Part shown: positions 10,641 to 22,420 of the stretch, piece after piece
Layout: the number at the start of each line of letters is the position of its first letter
Position numbering within the stretch: position 1 is the first letter of the stretch
Origin: Haplomitrium mnioides
Taxonomy: Eukaryota > Marchantiophyta > Haplomitriopsida > Calobryales
NCBI GenBank assembly: GCA_049999725.1
Contig: JBNGIS010034175.1
Coordinates: 1-64,000 of the forward strand
DNA: 64,000 nucleotides
Direction: 5' to 3'
Notes under the pieces: model-generated
Databases searched by the model: none
Seen by the model: the letters and a program-made list of their open reading frames with translations, nothing else
Told to the model about the DNA's origin: nothing
Made by a program: the position numbers and the translations under genes

Positions 10641-11838
10641 AGGCAGCGGTCTTTATCAGGAAAATGAAGCCATATCTAATGGTAAAGGGAGTATTGCACA
10701 AACGAGGGCTGGATGGTATGATCCGGAGGTGCTTGGAGCGAGACCAAGCCACCGTGGTGATGCAAGTGTTGCACAGAGAGGAGATGGGGGATCACTTTGC
10801 GACCAAGACGTTGGTGAGGAAAGTCTTGGACGCAGGATACTGGTGGCCTACTATGCACAAGGATGTATATTTCTTTGTCAAAAGATGTGACGGCTGCCAG
10901 AGAATAGGGAAGCCCGTAGCCAACTAGCATCACCCGTTAATTCCAATCATTCCTCTGGCTCAATTCAAAAAATGGGGCATAGACTTTATCGAGCCGATAG
11001 CACCATCCACTCGTAGGAGAAACTGATACATTCTTCTGACGACAGATTATGCTACCAAGTGGGTTGAGGCCAGAGCAACCAGAAATGATGATGCCAAGAC
11101 AGTGGCAACCTTCTTACACAAGCAGATATTTTGCCAATTCGGGGCACCATTGGAGCTGGTGAGCGACTAAGGTAAGCATTTCGTAAATCAGGTGATCAAA
11201 GATTTGACCGACAGATACTTGATCAAGCACATTTGCGCTACGGCCTGCCACCCGAAGGCCATTGGGCAAATAGAGAGAGCCAATGGAATCATGGGTAGGA
11301 TCCTTAGCAAGACGGTATCAGATAATAAATCTGATTGGGATCTCAAGCTGCTTACAGCAACTTATGCTTACAACCTGGCTCACAAGACTACAACGGGCCA
11401 TTGTCCCTATTTCTTGGTCTTTGGGCAACACTCGTTGCTTTTGGTGGAATTTGAGGTACCGACTAGACGAGTGCTAGCAAGAGAGAGGCTGGCAGAGGAA
11501 CCAAGCAGGAGAGAAAGATTGTACCAGTTGGAGGAGACTTGCGAGCAAGCGTACGACCGAGTGGAGCACTAGCAAAAGTTGCGGAAGGGGCAACATGACA
11601 AGACGTTGAGACCGGTGGATGTTTAGAAGGGAGATTTGGTGTTGCTGTACGGCAGCAGATTTGTGCATTTTCCGAGGAAGTTGCACACGAGATAGATTGG
11701 ACCTTTCGTTCTCACCAAGCTACATCAGAACAGGTCCATGGAAATCAAGATCTTGAAGGGGGAAAAACTCACAAATCGAATCCATTACGACCGCCTGAAG
11801 GGGTATGTTGTAAAGGAGGAAAGTGAGAGAGGCCGATG
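10641..11838 (+). pseudogene. Element A: integrase
   Basis: The HHCC finger is visible as His residues around HREEMGDHF and Cys in KRCDGCQ. The core has Asp in WGIDFIEP, Asp in LVSD followed by TAA (SDQG in B, so CAA became TAA) and Glu in GQIERANG. The C-terminus keeps the GPF module (IGPFVLTKLHQN) and ends at about 11838. Stops also occur near 10926 and 11023. I see no chromodomain downstream. Confidence 0.85.
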
Positions 11839-12544
11839 ATAGCTCTACAAGAGTGCTGAGGTGTGTACAGTGTAGGTGGCTAGGAGGGTTGTACCATATG
11901 TGAATAGGCTCAGCTGGGAGGAAGCAACTGAAGACATTGAGATGACGGGTGTTGACAACCAAAGGTGCTTGTAGGGTCACTTCGCAATTAGAAAGTGAGT
12001 CATGTCAGCCGGCGAATTGGGGCACTACTAAAAAAATTGAAGGAATTGGAGGCATCGACAAGGCAATTCTCCACTTCTAAGGCGCGAGGATACACCAGAG
12101 GCATCAGGGTACTCTAGATCGGGGGCAAGCGGAAGAGGTTAGCAAGCATCAGCGAAAGGCAGAAATTAGGACCAGGGCAGGGAAGAACGGAACACTCGCC
12201 AGAGGTAATAAGTAGAGAAGTGGGAAGAAGAGCGACATCGGAAGCACAGGAAGATCATGGATTGAATGACAAGGACCAAGGGCGTGGGACGAAAATCAGA
12301 TAGAAAGGACCGCAGGTAAGTGGAAATGCTACATCGTAAATGATCCTTCGGATTCAGATCCACGAAGTCCTTCAGATTCGGATTCACCAAGTCCTTCAGA
12401 TTCGGATACATGAAGTCCATCGGATTTGGATCCTCAAAGTCCTCTAGGTTTGGATCCGCAAAGTCCTTCGGATTCGAATTTGCGAAGTCCTTCGGATTTG
12501 AATCTGCGAAGTCCTGTGGACTCAGATCAGTGGAGCTCTGCGGT

Positions 12545-13720
12545 CAAACATCGGATGCAAGCTCAAGGCGGTGGTCAAGCTTCTCGATTGAAGATGGCAT
12601 CGGATGGCGGCCACGGAAGAAAAGTCAACCTTGAAACTCAAGGTTCGAGGGATCTTTTGAACTCACCAGTCCGTTGGATTCTTCGGACTTGGGTCCATGG
12701 TCAACTGCGGATCAAGGTCAAAGTGGCGATCAAGCTTCCCAGTTGAAGACGATGTCGAATGGCAACCACGGAGGAAAATTCAACCTCGGAACTCAAGGTC
12801 TGAGGGATCCTTCAGACACACCAGTCTGTTGGATTCTTCGGACTTGGGTCCGTCGTCAACTACGGATCAAGGTCAATGCAACAGTTAAGCTTCATGGTTG
12901 AAGATGGCGTTGGATAGCAGCCACGGAAGAAAAGTCAACCTCAAAACTCAGGGTCCGAGGGATCCTTCAGACTCACCAATCTGTTGGATTCTTCGGACTT
13001 AGGTCTGTGGTCAACTCGGGATCAAGGTCAAAGCGGTGGTCAAGCTTCCCGGTTGAAGACAACATCGGATGGTGGCCACGAAGGAAAAGTCAACCTCAGA
13101 ACTCAAGATTCGAGGGATCCTTCGAGCTCACCAATCTGTTGGATTCTTCAGGCTTAGGTCCGTGGTCAACTATAGATCAAGGTCAAAGCTGCGATCAAGC
13201 TTCCCCGTTGAAGACAGCATTGGACGGCGCCCATAAAGGACAAGTCAACCTTGGAACTCAAGGTTTGAGGGATCCTTCAAACTCACCAGTCCGTTGGATT
13301 CTTCGAACTTGGGTTCGTGTTCATCTGCGGATCAAGGTCAAAGCAGCAGTCAAGCTCTCCGATTAAAGACAACGTCGAACGACGGCCATAGAGAAAAAAG
13401 TTAACCTTGAAACTCAGGGTCCGAGGGATCCTTCAAACTCATCTATCTGTTGGATTCTTCGGACTTGGGTCCGTGGTCAATTGCGAATCAAGGTCAAAGC
13501 AGCAGTCAAGCTTCCCGATTGAAGATGGCATTGGACGACGGCCAGGGAGGAAAAGTCAACCTCGAAACTCAAGGTCCGAGGGATCCTTCAGACTCACTAG
13601 TCTGTTGGATTCTTCGGACTTGGGTCCTCAGTCAACTACAGATCAAGGTTAATATGGCGGTGAAGCTTTGTGGTTGAAGACGGCATCGGACAGCGGCAAC
13701 GGAAGAAAAGTCAACTTCAG
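12545..13720 (+). repeat. 155-bp tandem array, eight copies, in the 3' LTR of A
   Basis: AGTCAA phases lie at 12623, 12778, 12933, 13088, 13243, 13399, 13554 and 13709. Spacing is 155 bp except one 156-bp step. This is two units fewer than in the 5' LTR. Confidence 0.93.
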
Positions 13721-14715
13721 ACTCAAAGCCCGAGGGATTCTTCAGACTCGGTTCCGTAGGATTCTTTGGACTAGGTTCAACAGAATTCTTCGGACTTGCT
13801 TCTGCGGGATTCTTTGGACTCGTTTCCACGGGATTCTTTGGACTCGTTTCTGCGGGATTCTTTGGACTCGGTTCCGCGGGAATCTTTGCACTCGAATTCA
13901 GAGGAATCTTTGGACTCGTCAGTTCGCAGAAAACTGCGCACCAGACTCTTGGAAAACTCAAAACCTACTATTGACTTCGGAGTTGGTCGGGATAAGTGTC
14001 GCCACGAGAAGTCACCTCACCACCTACCACTACGGGGGAGCGTGGGAAGACAGGGGGAGAAAAGGATTGCGCGTGGGATCGTAGGGGCGCACACAGGGAA
14101 ATCGAGTTCGGAGTCTTGAGAAGAGCATCGAGAAGTACGAAGCGTGAATGTGTACGAAGTGTGAATGTGGACATATGCATTGTGAGGGACATTGTGAATC
14201 TAAGAAGCTGAGAAGGAGATTGAAGGTGTGATTGAAGCTCTAGTGTAAGGGGATAGCGAGAGATGGGGAGTGTGATTTGCAATCCGTTGAGGGTAGCGAG
14301 TGGACTTGCGTTTGGGGGCCAACGGAGTGGAGGTGGACTGGAAGGGCACCAAGAATTGCTAAGTGGGAGGCTCTAGAGGCTCGAGCGATCCAGGTGAACC
14401 CATTCAGGAGGGTGGACCAACGTTCAGAGGTGGATCGTTACTCGAGGAAAAAGCAGGTGCCTTCGGCCTGGACTTGTCAATCGTGATTGTGCAGAGGATT
14501 CCACCCAATAGCATCAGGAGGGTGTTGCTGTTACTATTTCAGACGGAGATCGAAGGCAAGGGGGACTGCGTTAGTGCCGGCGCACTACGGAAAAGACCCG
14601 GTCGAGATCAGGTGGAGTGTGTCCAGCAGTCGTGAGCACTACCTTTTAGAGGTGGAAGTTAAGCTGACCTCTTCCAAGCTTGCGGAAGTGAATCCAATCC
14701 CCTCTATGTCGAGGG

Positions 14716-14722
14716 TATAAAA
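14716..14722 (+). promoter_or_regulatory. TATA box of the 3' LTR of element A
   Basis: TATAAAA in a GC-rich setting, in the same place as TATAAAC of the 5' LTR. Confidence 0.5.
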
Positions 14723-15295
14723 CTAGCTGGTGAATGCGCGCGTGAGTGGGTGGGCTGAAGTGTGAAGTGTCGTGGTGAAGACTTGGGTGATATTGGAAGT
14801 CGTTGGTCCATGGCATTCTATACTTTTGTCGAGTAAATAGTGTAGATACGTTTATAGCCGTGGGCACCATTTTGAGTAGGAGTTAGAGACTCTATAAATC
14901 TGCATGGAAGGAAGTTCAGGTGCTGGAGTAGCTGGCTTTGTGTAGATTCAGGGTAGAGTTTGCATTGAAGTTTGTAGGTGTAGTCTTGTATGTATTTTTC
15001 CTTTTGAAATAGCAGAGATGTGAATGATTGCAAGCAGTATTGGTGCAAGAATGAGTGACAAGGTCTGAGCAGGTCCTATTTTGGCTTGGGGGTGTGTGGG
15101 GAGAGAAAGAGAGGATTGCGGAGTGTAGATTTGGTGTGAAGTAACCGCGATGTCGAGAAGCTCGCGGCCATTAGTACATACAAGAGATAAAACATGGACC
15201 GAGGCCATCTCATAATAGGCCCTGTTAACCTGTGTTGCGCCTCTTCTTTTGGGATAAGCTCTATCTGAGTTAAGCTAGGAGAGAGGGGTGTGACA

Positions 15296-15865
15296 CTTGT
15301 GTTAGAGGTGTTGCTTCAGTTACAAGTTTCTTTAAGTAACCTTATCAACTATTCTAACCTACAAGTAACCTTTTTGCATCTTCCAACCTAGAGATAACCT
15401 TGTCTCACTTCTATATCACATCCTCCAACCAAAGAGCAATGTTGTCCCATATCTACTAACTTTTGTTGGTATTATAATTTCCTTCAATCATAAATATTTT
15501 TCACAATCTAGTATTTGTACTATTACATAGTCTAAACAATATTGGGACTATTATTCTAAATTAGATAATTGTATATTTTATGAGTCTTTAACATGCTGGA
15601 GTTGTTTTAAGTGATTGTGATAATTTAAAACATTTGTCCAATAAACTAATTTTCTTATGCAACTTTTCAATTGGATTGTGTTTAAAAAGAAAAGATCTTA
15701 TTTTTATGGCACATATGTTTTGAAAGAAAAATTGATTAGTAGATAGTAGTCAAATTTGTAATTTAAAATTAATAAGTAAATGTAGGCAAACCAAAAACAA
15801 AAATTTATGAGATCCCAACATCACCACCAAAATTATAGAATTTTCACAAAGCCTTGCAAACTTTA
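15296..15865. other. AT-rich spacer between elements A and B
   Basis: No reading frame, repeat or motif can be supported. Base composition drops sharply in GC on both LTR edges, which helps to place the LTR boundaries. Confidence 0.6.
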
Positions 15866-18800
15866 TGTCAGTCGGTGACATGGAGCACTAAGGAAGAATT
15901 CAGAAAATCGGAATTAGCATTGGTACAATTTCCCTCTTGTAAGTGCTAAAGTACCTCAGAAGTAGCAGATCGGCTCCAACTAGTGAGTATGAGAGGATCG
16001 AAGGGATCCGAAGAGTGGAACGGGATCGCTTCGGAAGGAGAGAAGGGAGCAGTGGCAGCCAGCAAGCAGAGGGCACCACTAAAATTTGACGGAAGCAGAA
16101 GAGAGCCTAAGTATCATCGGGAGGCAGTAATCAAGGCCCTAGCGGGAAGGAGCAAGGTTATAGGAGGAGGATCGAAGTTGCAGGGCGGAGATCGAAGAAG
16201 AGCTAGTGGGTGAAGGGGACCGTGGACAAGGAAAGGTCGCGGAGCAAGCTCCCAAATGGGCGCACTAGAGGTAGAGATCGGGAAGAGAAAGGAGGGGCAA
16301 TGGCCTTTTTGAGTAGCGACTAGGCCAAGGATCGGGGGATGCTCCAATCCCTCAGGCATAAAACAAGTTCTACGGGGGTCCGCGACCCCTTCCTTCAGTG
16401 CCCGCGATTCTTAATGGAAACGTGGCATCTTCACAGGGCTCCGGAAGATTCCATAGAAACGTGGTGTCCCCAAGGTTCCGAGGGCTTCAACAGAAACATG
16501 GCGTCCCTAGGGTGTCTGTAGGGCCCTAGCGGAAGCGTGGTGGGCCCAAGGTGTCCGCGGAACTTTGCAGGGATGTGGCGAGCATATGGTTACGAGGGCT
16601 TCAACAGAGATGTGGCAGGCGCAGGAGGTCCGCGGGACTTTGTGGAAACGTGGCAGGCTTAAGGGGTCCGTGGTCTTCTTTGGAATCGAGTTAGTGCAAC
16701 GGTCAAGCTTGCCCTTTGAAAACGACATCAGATGGTGCTGCATTGGATTATGTGGCACTTTAAGGGAGCCCGTTGGATCCTTTGGGTCAGAGGGAGGTCA
16801 ACCACAAAACCAGCTCACTCGTCAGTCAGCCTTCCCCTTTGAAAACACCATCGGACGTTGCAGCTTCGGACTACGTGGCGCTTCGACAGAGCCTGTTGGA
16901 TCCTTCACGTTAGAGGGAGGTCAACCACGGAACCAAGTCATCGCCTTTGTCAGCCTTCCCCTTTGAAACTGACGTCGGACAGAGGGACTTTGGATTATGT
17001 GGCGCTTCGACAGAGCTCGTTGGATCTTTCGGGTTAGAGGGAGGTCAACCTCGGAACCACGTCAGCGCATCGGTCAGCCTTCCCCTTTGAAAACGGCGTC
17101 AGACTGCGGCCATGGAAGAATGTCAGCCTTGGACACGTGACACTTCGAAGGAGTCTGAGGGATCCTTCAGACTTTCCTGCCTGTAGGATTCTTCGGATTG
17201 GGATTCGAGATCAACTACGGAACGAGGTCAAAGCGTCGGTCCAACTTCCAATTTGAATGCGGCGTCGGGCCGTGACAACAAAGGAAAAGTCAACATCATG
17301 CTTTGGGTTCCATTGGATTCTGCGGACTCGGATCCGCAAGAATCTTTGGACTCGAATCCGCGAGATTCCTTCAGACTCCTTTTCCATGGGATTCTTCGAA
17401 ACTCTAATCCATGGGGTTTCTCGGAATTGGTTCCGCAAGAATCTTCAAAATCTTAGTTTGCGAGATTCTTCGGACTTGACCCCGTGTGACTGTTGTACTT
17501 GGAAGCAAACTGCTAATAGACAGGACAAGTGTCGCAACGTCCGGGTCTGAGCCTAACAAGAATAATGACCTTTCTAATGGGAAGGATTCACGGGGGCAAA
17601 AACTTGAGGGGTATGCATTGTTGGGCTTTGAATTCAATTGGGTTGGTGGGCAAGCAAGCTAGAGACGCGCAAGCGATCTTGAGACAAGGAAAACGCAACG
17701 AGGTAAGGCAGAAGTGGATCCAAGTGAGAATTTACATGAGGTGAGTGTACTCGCGTAGGGGGCTAGCGGGGGTGGAGGTGGACTGGAGAGGTGCCGAGAA
17801 TCGCTGGGTGAGAAGCTCTAGAGGCTAGTGCGATCCAAGTGAACTCATCCCTACGTTTGGACTTGTGGCGGAGGTGGATCGATACAAGAGATTTGAAGGG
17901 GATCTATTTTGTTGAGAATTCAAGAGAGACTGCCAAGTGGGATCTTGGGGTTGTCTCTACAATTCTTGTGCGGGAGCATCAACCTAGAGTGCTCGGAGTG
18001 TGCTCCAGTGTTATCTTTCAAGTGGAGTTGAGAAGAGGGTAGCTACATTAGTGCTTACGCACTGCAGAGAAGACCTGTTCAAGGCTCAGAGGTGGAGTGA
18101 GCTACTTGCAGTCGAGAGGACTGTCTTTCAGAGGTGGAAGTGAAAGAAATCCTCTTCTGATCCCGAGGAAGTAAATCCAGGGTTTCTCGCAAGGGAAGTT
18201 GAAAAACTATCTGGAAGAAGGGTGTGTGTATGGGGATTGAAAGGAAGATTGATGTGGTGAGTTGAGGAGGAGTCTGCTAGAGAAGATCATTCCCAGTGGT
18301 CTTGTGAGGCCTCTCATGTTGGTGAAGTGCAATGAGGGTGTATGTTTGTAAATGTATATGAATGAGTTAATTAGATTTGATTTATGTTATATGATATAAG
18401 AAGCAATTAAGATTAGGCTCAAATAGGTTCCATTTTTTCAAACCCTGGGACAGCCATGTGAAGGGGGAGTCAAGTCCCTTGACATAGTCATGTGACTCTG
18501 GAGTCCTTGCATTCTGTTACTGTACTCTGTTTTATTGTGTAAAAATGATTTAAGATTTGAAGTAGATAGGAATTCCATTTGTTGAGACCTTGGGACAACC
18601 ATGTGAGGGGGAGTCAAGTCTCTTGTCATTGTTTCATGACACAAGAGTCAATCCACTCTGCTCTTGAAGTGTATACAACGTGGCTGGGTCCAGATTTGGG
18701 ACCCTTGAATTACATTGAAGATTTCCGTAGAGCTACTTGGGTTTGTGTGTATGCATGTTCTAGCATTGTGGGTGAATGGGAAGCTGGGCTGATGCTGTGA

Positions 18801-18969
18801 ATGTTGAGGTGAGGAAAGGGCTGGTAAGATGAAGAGAGATTCCTTAAAGCCTCAAAGTGATAATTGGATAGGGGCCATCTCACAAAAGAATCTTGAACCC
18901 ATGTTTTTGTTCTCCGTTGCCTTCCAAGTGGTACCTATGAAGGTTAAGGTCTGAAGGAGGGAAGTGACA
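15866..18969 (+). repeat. 5' LTR of element B
   Basis: It starts TGTCAGTCGG and ends AGTGACA, 3104 bp. Contents: ACGTGG-type motifs (16400-16660), three to four copies of a unit of about 124 bp ending in CCTTTGAAA (16713, 16836, 16960, 17084), a short GGATTCTTCGGA-type array (17180-17480), and two copies of a GGGGGAGTCAAGTC segment at 18462 and 18606. Confidence 0.9.
16690..17100 (+). repeat. Tandem units of about 124 bp in the LTR of B
   Basis: CCCTTTGAAA recurs about every 124 bp, each time followed by a TGTGGC/CGTGGC element and GAGGGAGGTCAACC. The 3' LTR has the same units at about 44000-44270. They resemble the 155-bp units of A in order of motifs. Confidence 0.8.
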
Positions 18970-18978
18970 TAAATGTTT

Positions 18979-18997
18979 TGGCGCTAGAAGGAGGGCC
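18979..18997 (+). other. Primer-binding site of element B
   Basis: TGGCGCTAGAAGGAGGGCC lies 9 bp after the LTR end. It is identical to the site of element C and looks like a tRNA-Asn complement (from memory). Confidence 0.78.
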
Positions 18998-19177
18998 AAA
19001 GGTTTGCAAAAACTTGAGACCAACTCGAGGCCAAGATATCACTTTGTGCACCAAGGATCCATAATCGAATTGTGAAAAGGAGAATTCGGAGAAACATGCA
19101 ACTAGGTGTGAGCCTGTTGAGGAAGTGTGGAGGAAGGCATTGATTTGTGGGTGGAATTGTCATTGTCTAGTGCTGGG

Positions 19178-19570
19178 ATGACCAACCCAGCGCCCCCGTC
19201 CGGATTAAGAGGCAGGTTCAAATACAAATCCTTCAAGAAGCGTCCGAAGGACGACCTCGATGCTTGGTTGGATGACTTGGAGAACACTGCAGCTGCTAAT
19301 GGAGAGAGTCATGTAAAAATCCAAATCCTGCCCGGAGTTCTGAAGGGAGAGCCCCAGCCATGGTACAAGGATTTGCCCAACAACGTCAAGAGGGACTGGG
19401 AGCCTTCAAAGCTACCTTCATTGCAGAATTCAGATGAAAGATGGAAGAAACGGAGGTGTTGATCAAAATGGGTCAACTAAGAATGAAAAAGAAAGAGTCC
19501 GTCAAGAAATTCCTCCGGAGGTTTAAGAAGGTGGCTCGGAAGTTAAATCCCCCCGCCACGGATGGGATGC
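19178..19570 (+). pseudogene. gag: Element B: gag, first part
   Basis: From the ATG at 19178 the frame begins MTNPAPPSGLRGRFKYK and carries WLDDLENT, NGESHVKIQ and WYKDLPNNVKRDWE, as in the other elements. A frameshift near 19410 moves the reading to KMGQLRMKKKESVKKF. At 19570 the sequence is cut by the TGTCAG start of element C, in the middle of the ATDGML peptide. The remainder is at 30190. Confidence 0.85.
19566..19570 (+). repeat. Target site duplication of element C, left copy
   Basis: GATGC immediately precedes the 5' LTR of C. The same five bases follow the 3' LTR at 30185-30189, and joining the flanks restores the gag peptide of B. Confidence 0.93.
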
Positions 19571-21039
19571 TGTCAGCCAGTGCTTTGGAGCATTCACGCA
19601 AAATTCACGAAATCAGAAGCACCATTGGCCATATGATCCCTTTGCGAGTGTGAAGGCCTCTCAAGAACATCTGATTACCTCAAACAATTGATAAGAGCAG
19701 GGCGCATGAGTCCTATGAGGGAAACAGGATCATGGTAGAGGAGAGGAGGAAGGAGAGCAGTGATCGCCAGCCATGGGAGGGGCCCTATTTTCAAATTCAA
19801 ATCAGGCCAGCGAGAATCCATAGGCCTAAGGAGGGTGCAGGGATCGGAGCCTGGGCAAAAGGGACAGAGCAGCCACCTATGGCAGGGTGATCGCATGAGG
19901 AAGAAGGCGGGATCAACAACAAGGAAGCTCGATGGCACTCCGAAGAAAATCAGATCGCGGGGGTCCTACAACAGCCACAAATCAGGAAGCAAGCATCATG
20001 AGCTGACAGGAGGAGGTGAGATCGTCACGAGGGCGAGTAAGGCCAAGGAAGAGGGATGCCTCGATCCCGCAAGCAAGAGCGAGCATCACAGAGGCCAATC
20101 GAACGCTCCATCCGAGTCGGTAAGTCCTGGCGAAATAGTGGAGTCCCCGAAAGGTCCCGCGAGATTCCACGGAAACGTGGCGTCCCCAGAGCCCTTCGCG
20201 GGATTCCACGGATGACGTGGCGGCACCAGGAGGCCCGCGGGTCTGCGGACAGGCGCCTCCCTAAGTGGGGAGCCCACTTAACCTAGTTCCGATGCGTCTT
20301 ACGACGTGGGGAGCCCGGTTAAGAGGGATCCGTGAGGAACCTAACAGAGGAGCAAGGAAAGGGACCCGAAACAGTGACTTATCACGGGTCTGGCCGAAGG
20401 AAAATGGGAGAGTGCCGGAAAGGCAATCTATCAGAGAAACGAAAGAAAGAGGAGCGCGAAAGTCGAAGGAGCGACCTAGCGCAGATTCGCCAAAAAGAAA
20501 ACACAGAGGAGAGCCGAAAGGTGGGCTGATCACTGATCTGACCAAATAAGAGTGAGTGGAGGCAAAAAGGCGACTTGTTGGCAAACTAGTTCGAACGACG
20601 CGCATCAATAGCGAAGCGGTGATCTAGTGCAAACCGTCCAACGAGAAGACGGCTGAGCCAGAAGGGCGATATGGCGCCTATCCGGTGGGGGAAAATGAAG
20701 GGCACGACAAAATCACGATATGTCGGCGAATCAACGAGCGAGATGAGAGCGGCCGAAAAACGAAGCTAACGTCGGTGCGACCGACGGAGGAGCTACCGAC
20801 GCCGAAAGGGTGACACTTCGCCACTTCGGCATCCAGCAAGGTAAAAGTTCGACGGGGTGTGGCACAAAGTTTGAAAGGGGCGAACGGTCCGAAAGGGCCT
20901 AGTAGTTCTTATAGCCAGCTTTTAGAAGTGTTAGCGAAGCTAGCCTCAGGCACGCGAGTAATTCTTACTTCGAAGGTACAACGAAACGGCGACATCGACA
21001 CCATTCTTATTCAGCGAGCAGGGGAAGTCTGCGGCAGTT

Positions 21040-21490
21040 CTACGGATGACGTGGCGAGTGTAGGGAGTCTACGAGAGGCTTCTAAAACGTGGTGCGCTGA
21101 AGAGTCGTGACGTGTTTCCGAAGGTCAACTTCGGAAGAAGGGTCCACGCGACGGTCCGCCTACCCTTTGCGGGGCAGCGTTGGATGGCACCCTTCGGATG
21201 ACGTGGCGCCTTAGGAAGCACATTTAGGTTCCATGGGTCAACATCGGAAGGAGGTCCGCGCGACGGTCTGCCTACCCATTTGCGGGGCGGTGTCGGACGA
21301 CGGCCTTTGGAGGACGTGGCGACTCCAGGGACCCCGAGGCAATTCACAGGACACGGGGCGCAAGGAGAGGAGTTCACTTGACATCGGGCATAGTGCGGGT
21401 CAACTACGGAGGAAGAGTTCAGCGCGACGATCAGCCTACCCCTTGCAGAGCGGCGTCGAACGGCGGTGCAGCGGACGACGTGGCACGAGG
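21040..21490 (+). repeat. Degenerate tandem units with ACGTGGC and GGTCAAC in the LTR of C
   Basis: Units of about 120-150 bp repeat the series GACGTGGCG ... GGTCAAC(T/A)TCGGA ... CGCGACGGTC ... CCTACCC..TTGCGG. The matching area of the 3' LTR is 27820-28275. Confidence 0.75.
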
Positions 21491-21867
21491 AGAAGAAAGA
21501 AGCATCTACGGAGGGATCTAAGGAGATTCCTTGGAGTTGGTTTCGTGGGGCACTGCGGAACTCCGTTCCAAAGCGCCTCTTCAGACTTGCTCTTGAGGGA
21601 ATCTACGAAATCTCTTCCCGCAAGATTCCTCGGAGCTTCTCGTCAAAGTGACCGTTGTCCTTGGATTTTCCTTGACCAACTACTGGACACGCGACGCTTT
21701 CTCCTATCCCGTGGTAACGGGATTATCGAACAGTGAAGCCACGAGTCGTCGTCCCTTATTTCGAGCTAACGGCAATAACGACTATTTATAGGATTGGGCG
21801 TCGAGGGGCAGCGTGCAAGGGGAGTATACATTGTTTTCTTTGGAATTCCTTCGAGTTGATGCACGGG

Positions 21868-22420
21868 CAATTGTTGGAGATATAGCGTTGTGGGGCACGA
21901 GATTCGCGCATGGTAAGGAAAGGCGATAATTCATTGAAGGCTACGTGAGGCAGGGGTACTCGCTCAAGGGGAACCGGGGGATTTAGAGGTGGACTGGAGG
22001 GAGACACAGGTGACCTCATCCTTGCAGACGGACCAGGGAGGGGGGTTACTGATACAATACCTCGAAGGAGTTTTCGGTCGGTTGAGAACTAAGGAGAGGC
22101 TGCCGAGTAGGGAGCTTGGGGTCGTCTCGATGTTTCACGGGCAATTGTAATGCGACAATGATAGCAAGAAAGGGGAATTGCGCATGGTAAGGCAGGGTGA
22201 TAATTCATTGAAGGCTACGTGAAGCAGGGGTACTCGCTCAAGGGGAACCAAGGGATTTAGAGGAGGACTAGGGGGAGACCTAGGTGATCTCATCCTTGCA
22301 GGCGGACCAGGGCGGAGGGTTACTGATACGATAGCCGGAAGGAGTTTTAGGTTGGCTAAGAACTAAAGAGAAGCTGCCAAGTGAGGAGCTTGGAGTCTCT
22401 CGGCATTCCGTTGTGTAAGC
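21868..22420 (+). repeat. Direct duplication of about 274 bp inside the LTR of C
   Basis: GCGCATGGTAAGG occurs at 21906 and 22180 with matching flanks (GGCGATAATTCATTGAAGG, GTACTCGCTCAAGGGGAAC). The 3' LTR has the same pair at about 28686 and 28960, so the duplication is older than this insertion. Confidence 0.85.

Larger units (their letters stand above)
3352..15295 (+). mobile_element. Element A: Ty3/gypsy retrotransposon, 5'-truncated and decayed
   Basis: Two homologous LTRs (3352-6552 and 12003-15295) flank a gag-PR-RT-RNase H-integrase region. That order defines Ty3/gypsy. The LTR ends agree (GTGATA at 6552 against GTGACA at 15295), and a primer-binding site follows the 5' LTR. The 5' LTR lacks about 340 bp that precede the first 24-bp repeat in the 3' LTR, so the left end is lost and no target duplication can be tested. 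Numerous stops and frameshifts break every domain. Confidence 0.85.
12003..15295 (+). repeat. 3' LTR of element A
   Basis: It begins TGTCAGCCGG after a degraded polypurine stretch (GAAAGTGAG) and ends GTGACA, 3293 bp. It contains a 24-bp array (12343-12540), a 155-bp array with eight AGTCAA phases (12623 to 13709), a second 24-bp array (about 13733-13920) and TATAAAA at 14716. The first 340 bp have no match in the truncated 5' LTR. Confidence 0.9.
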
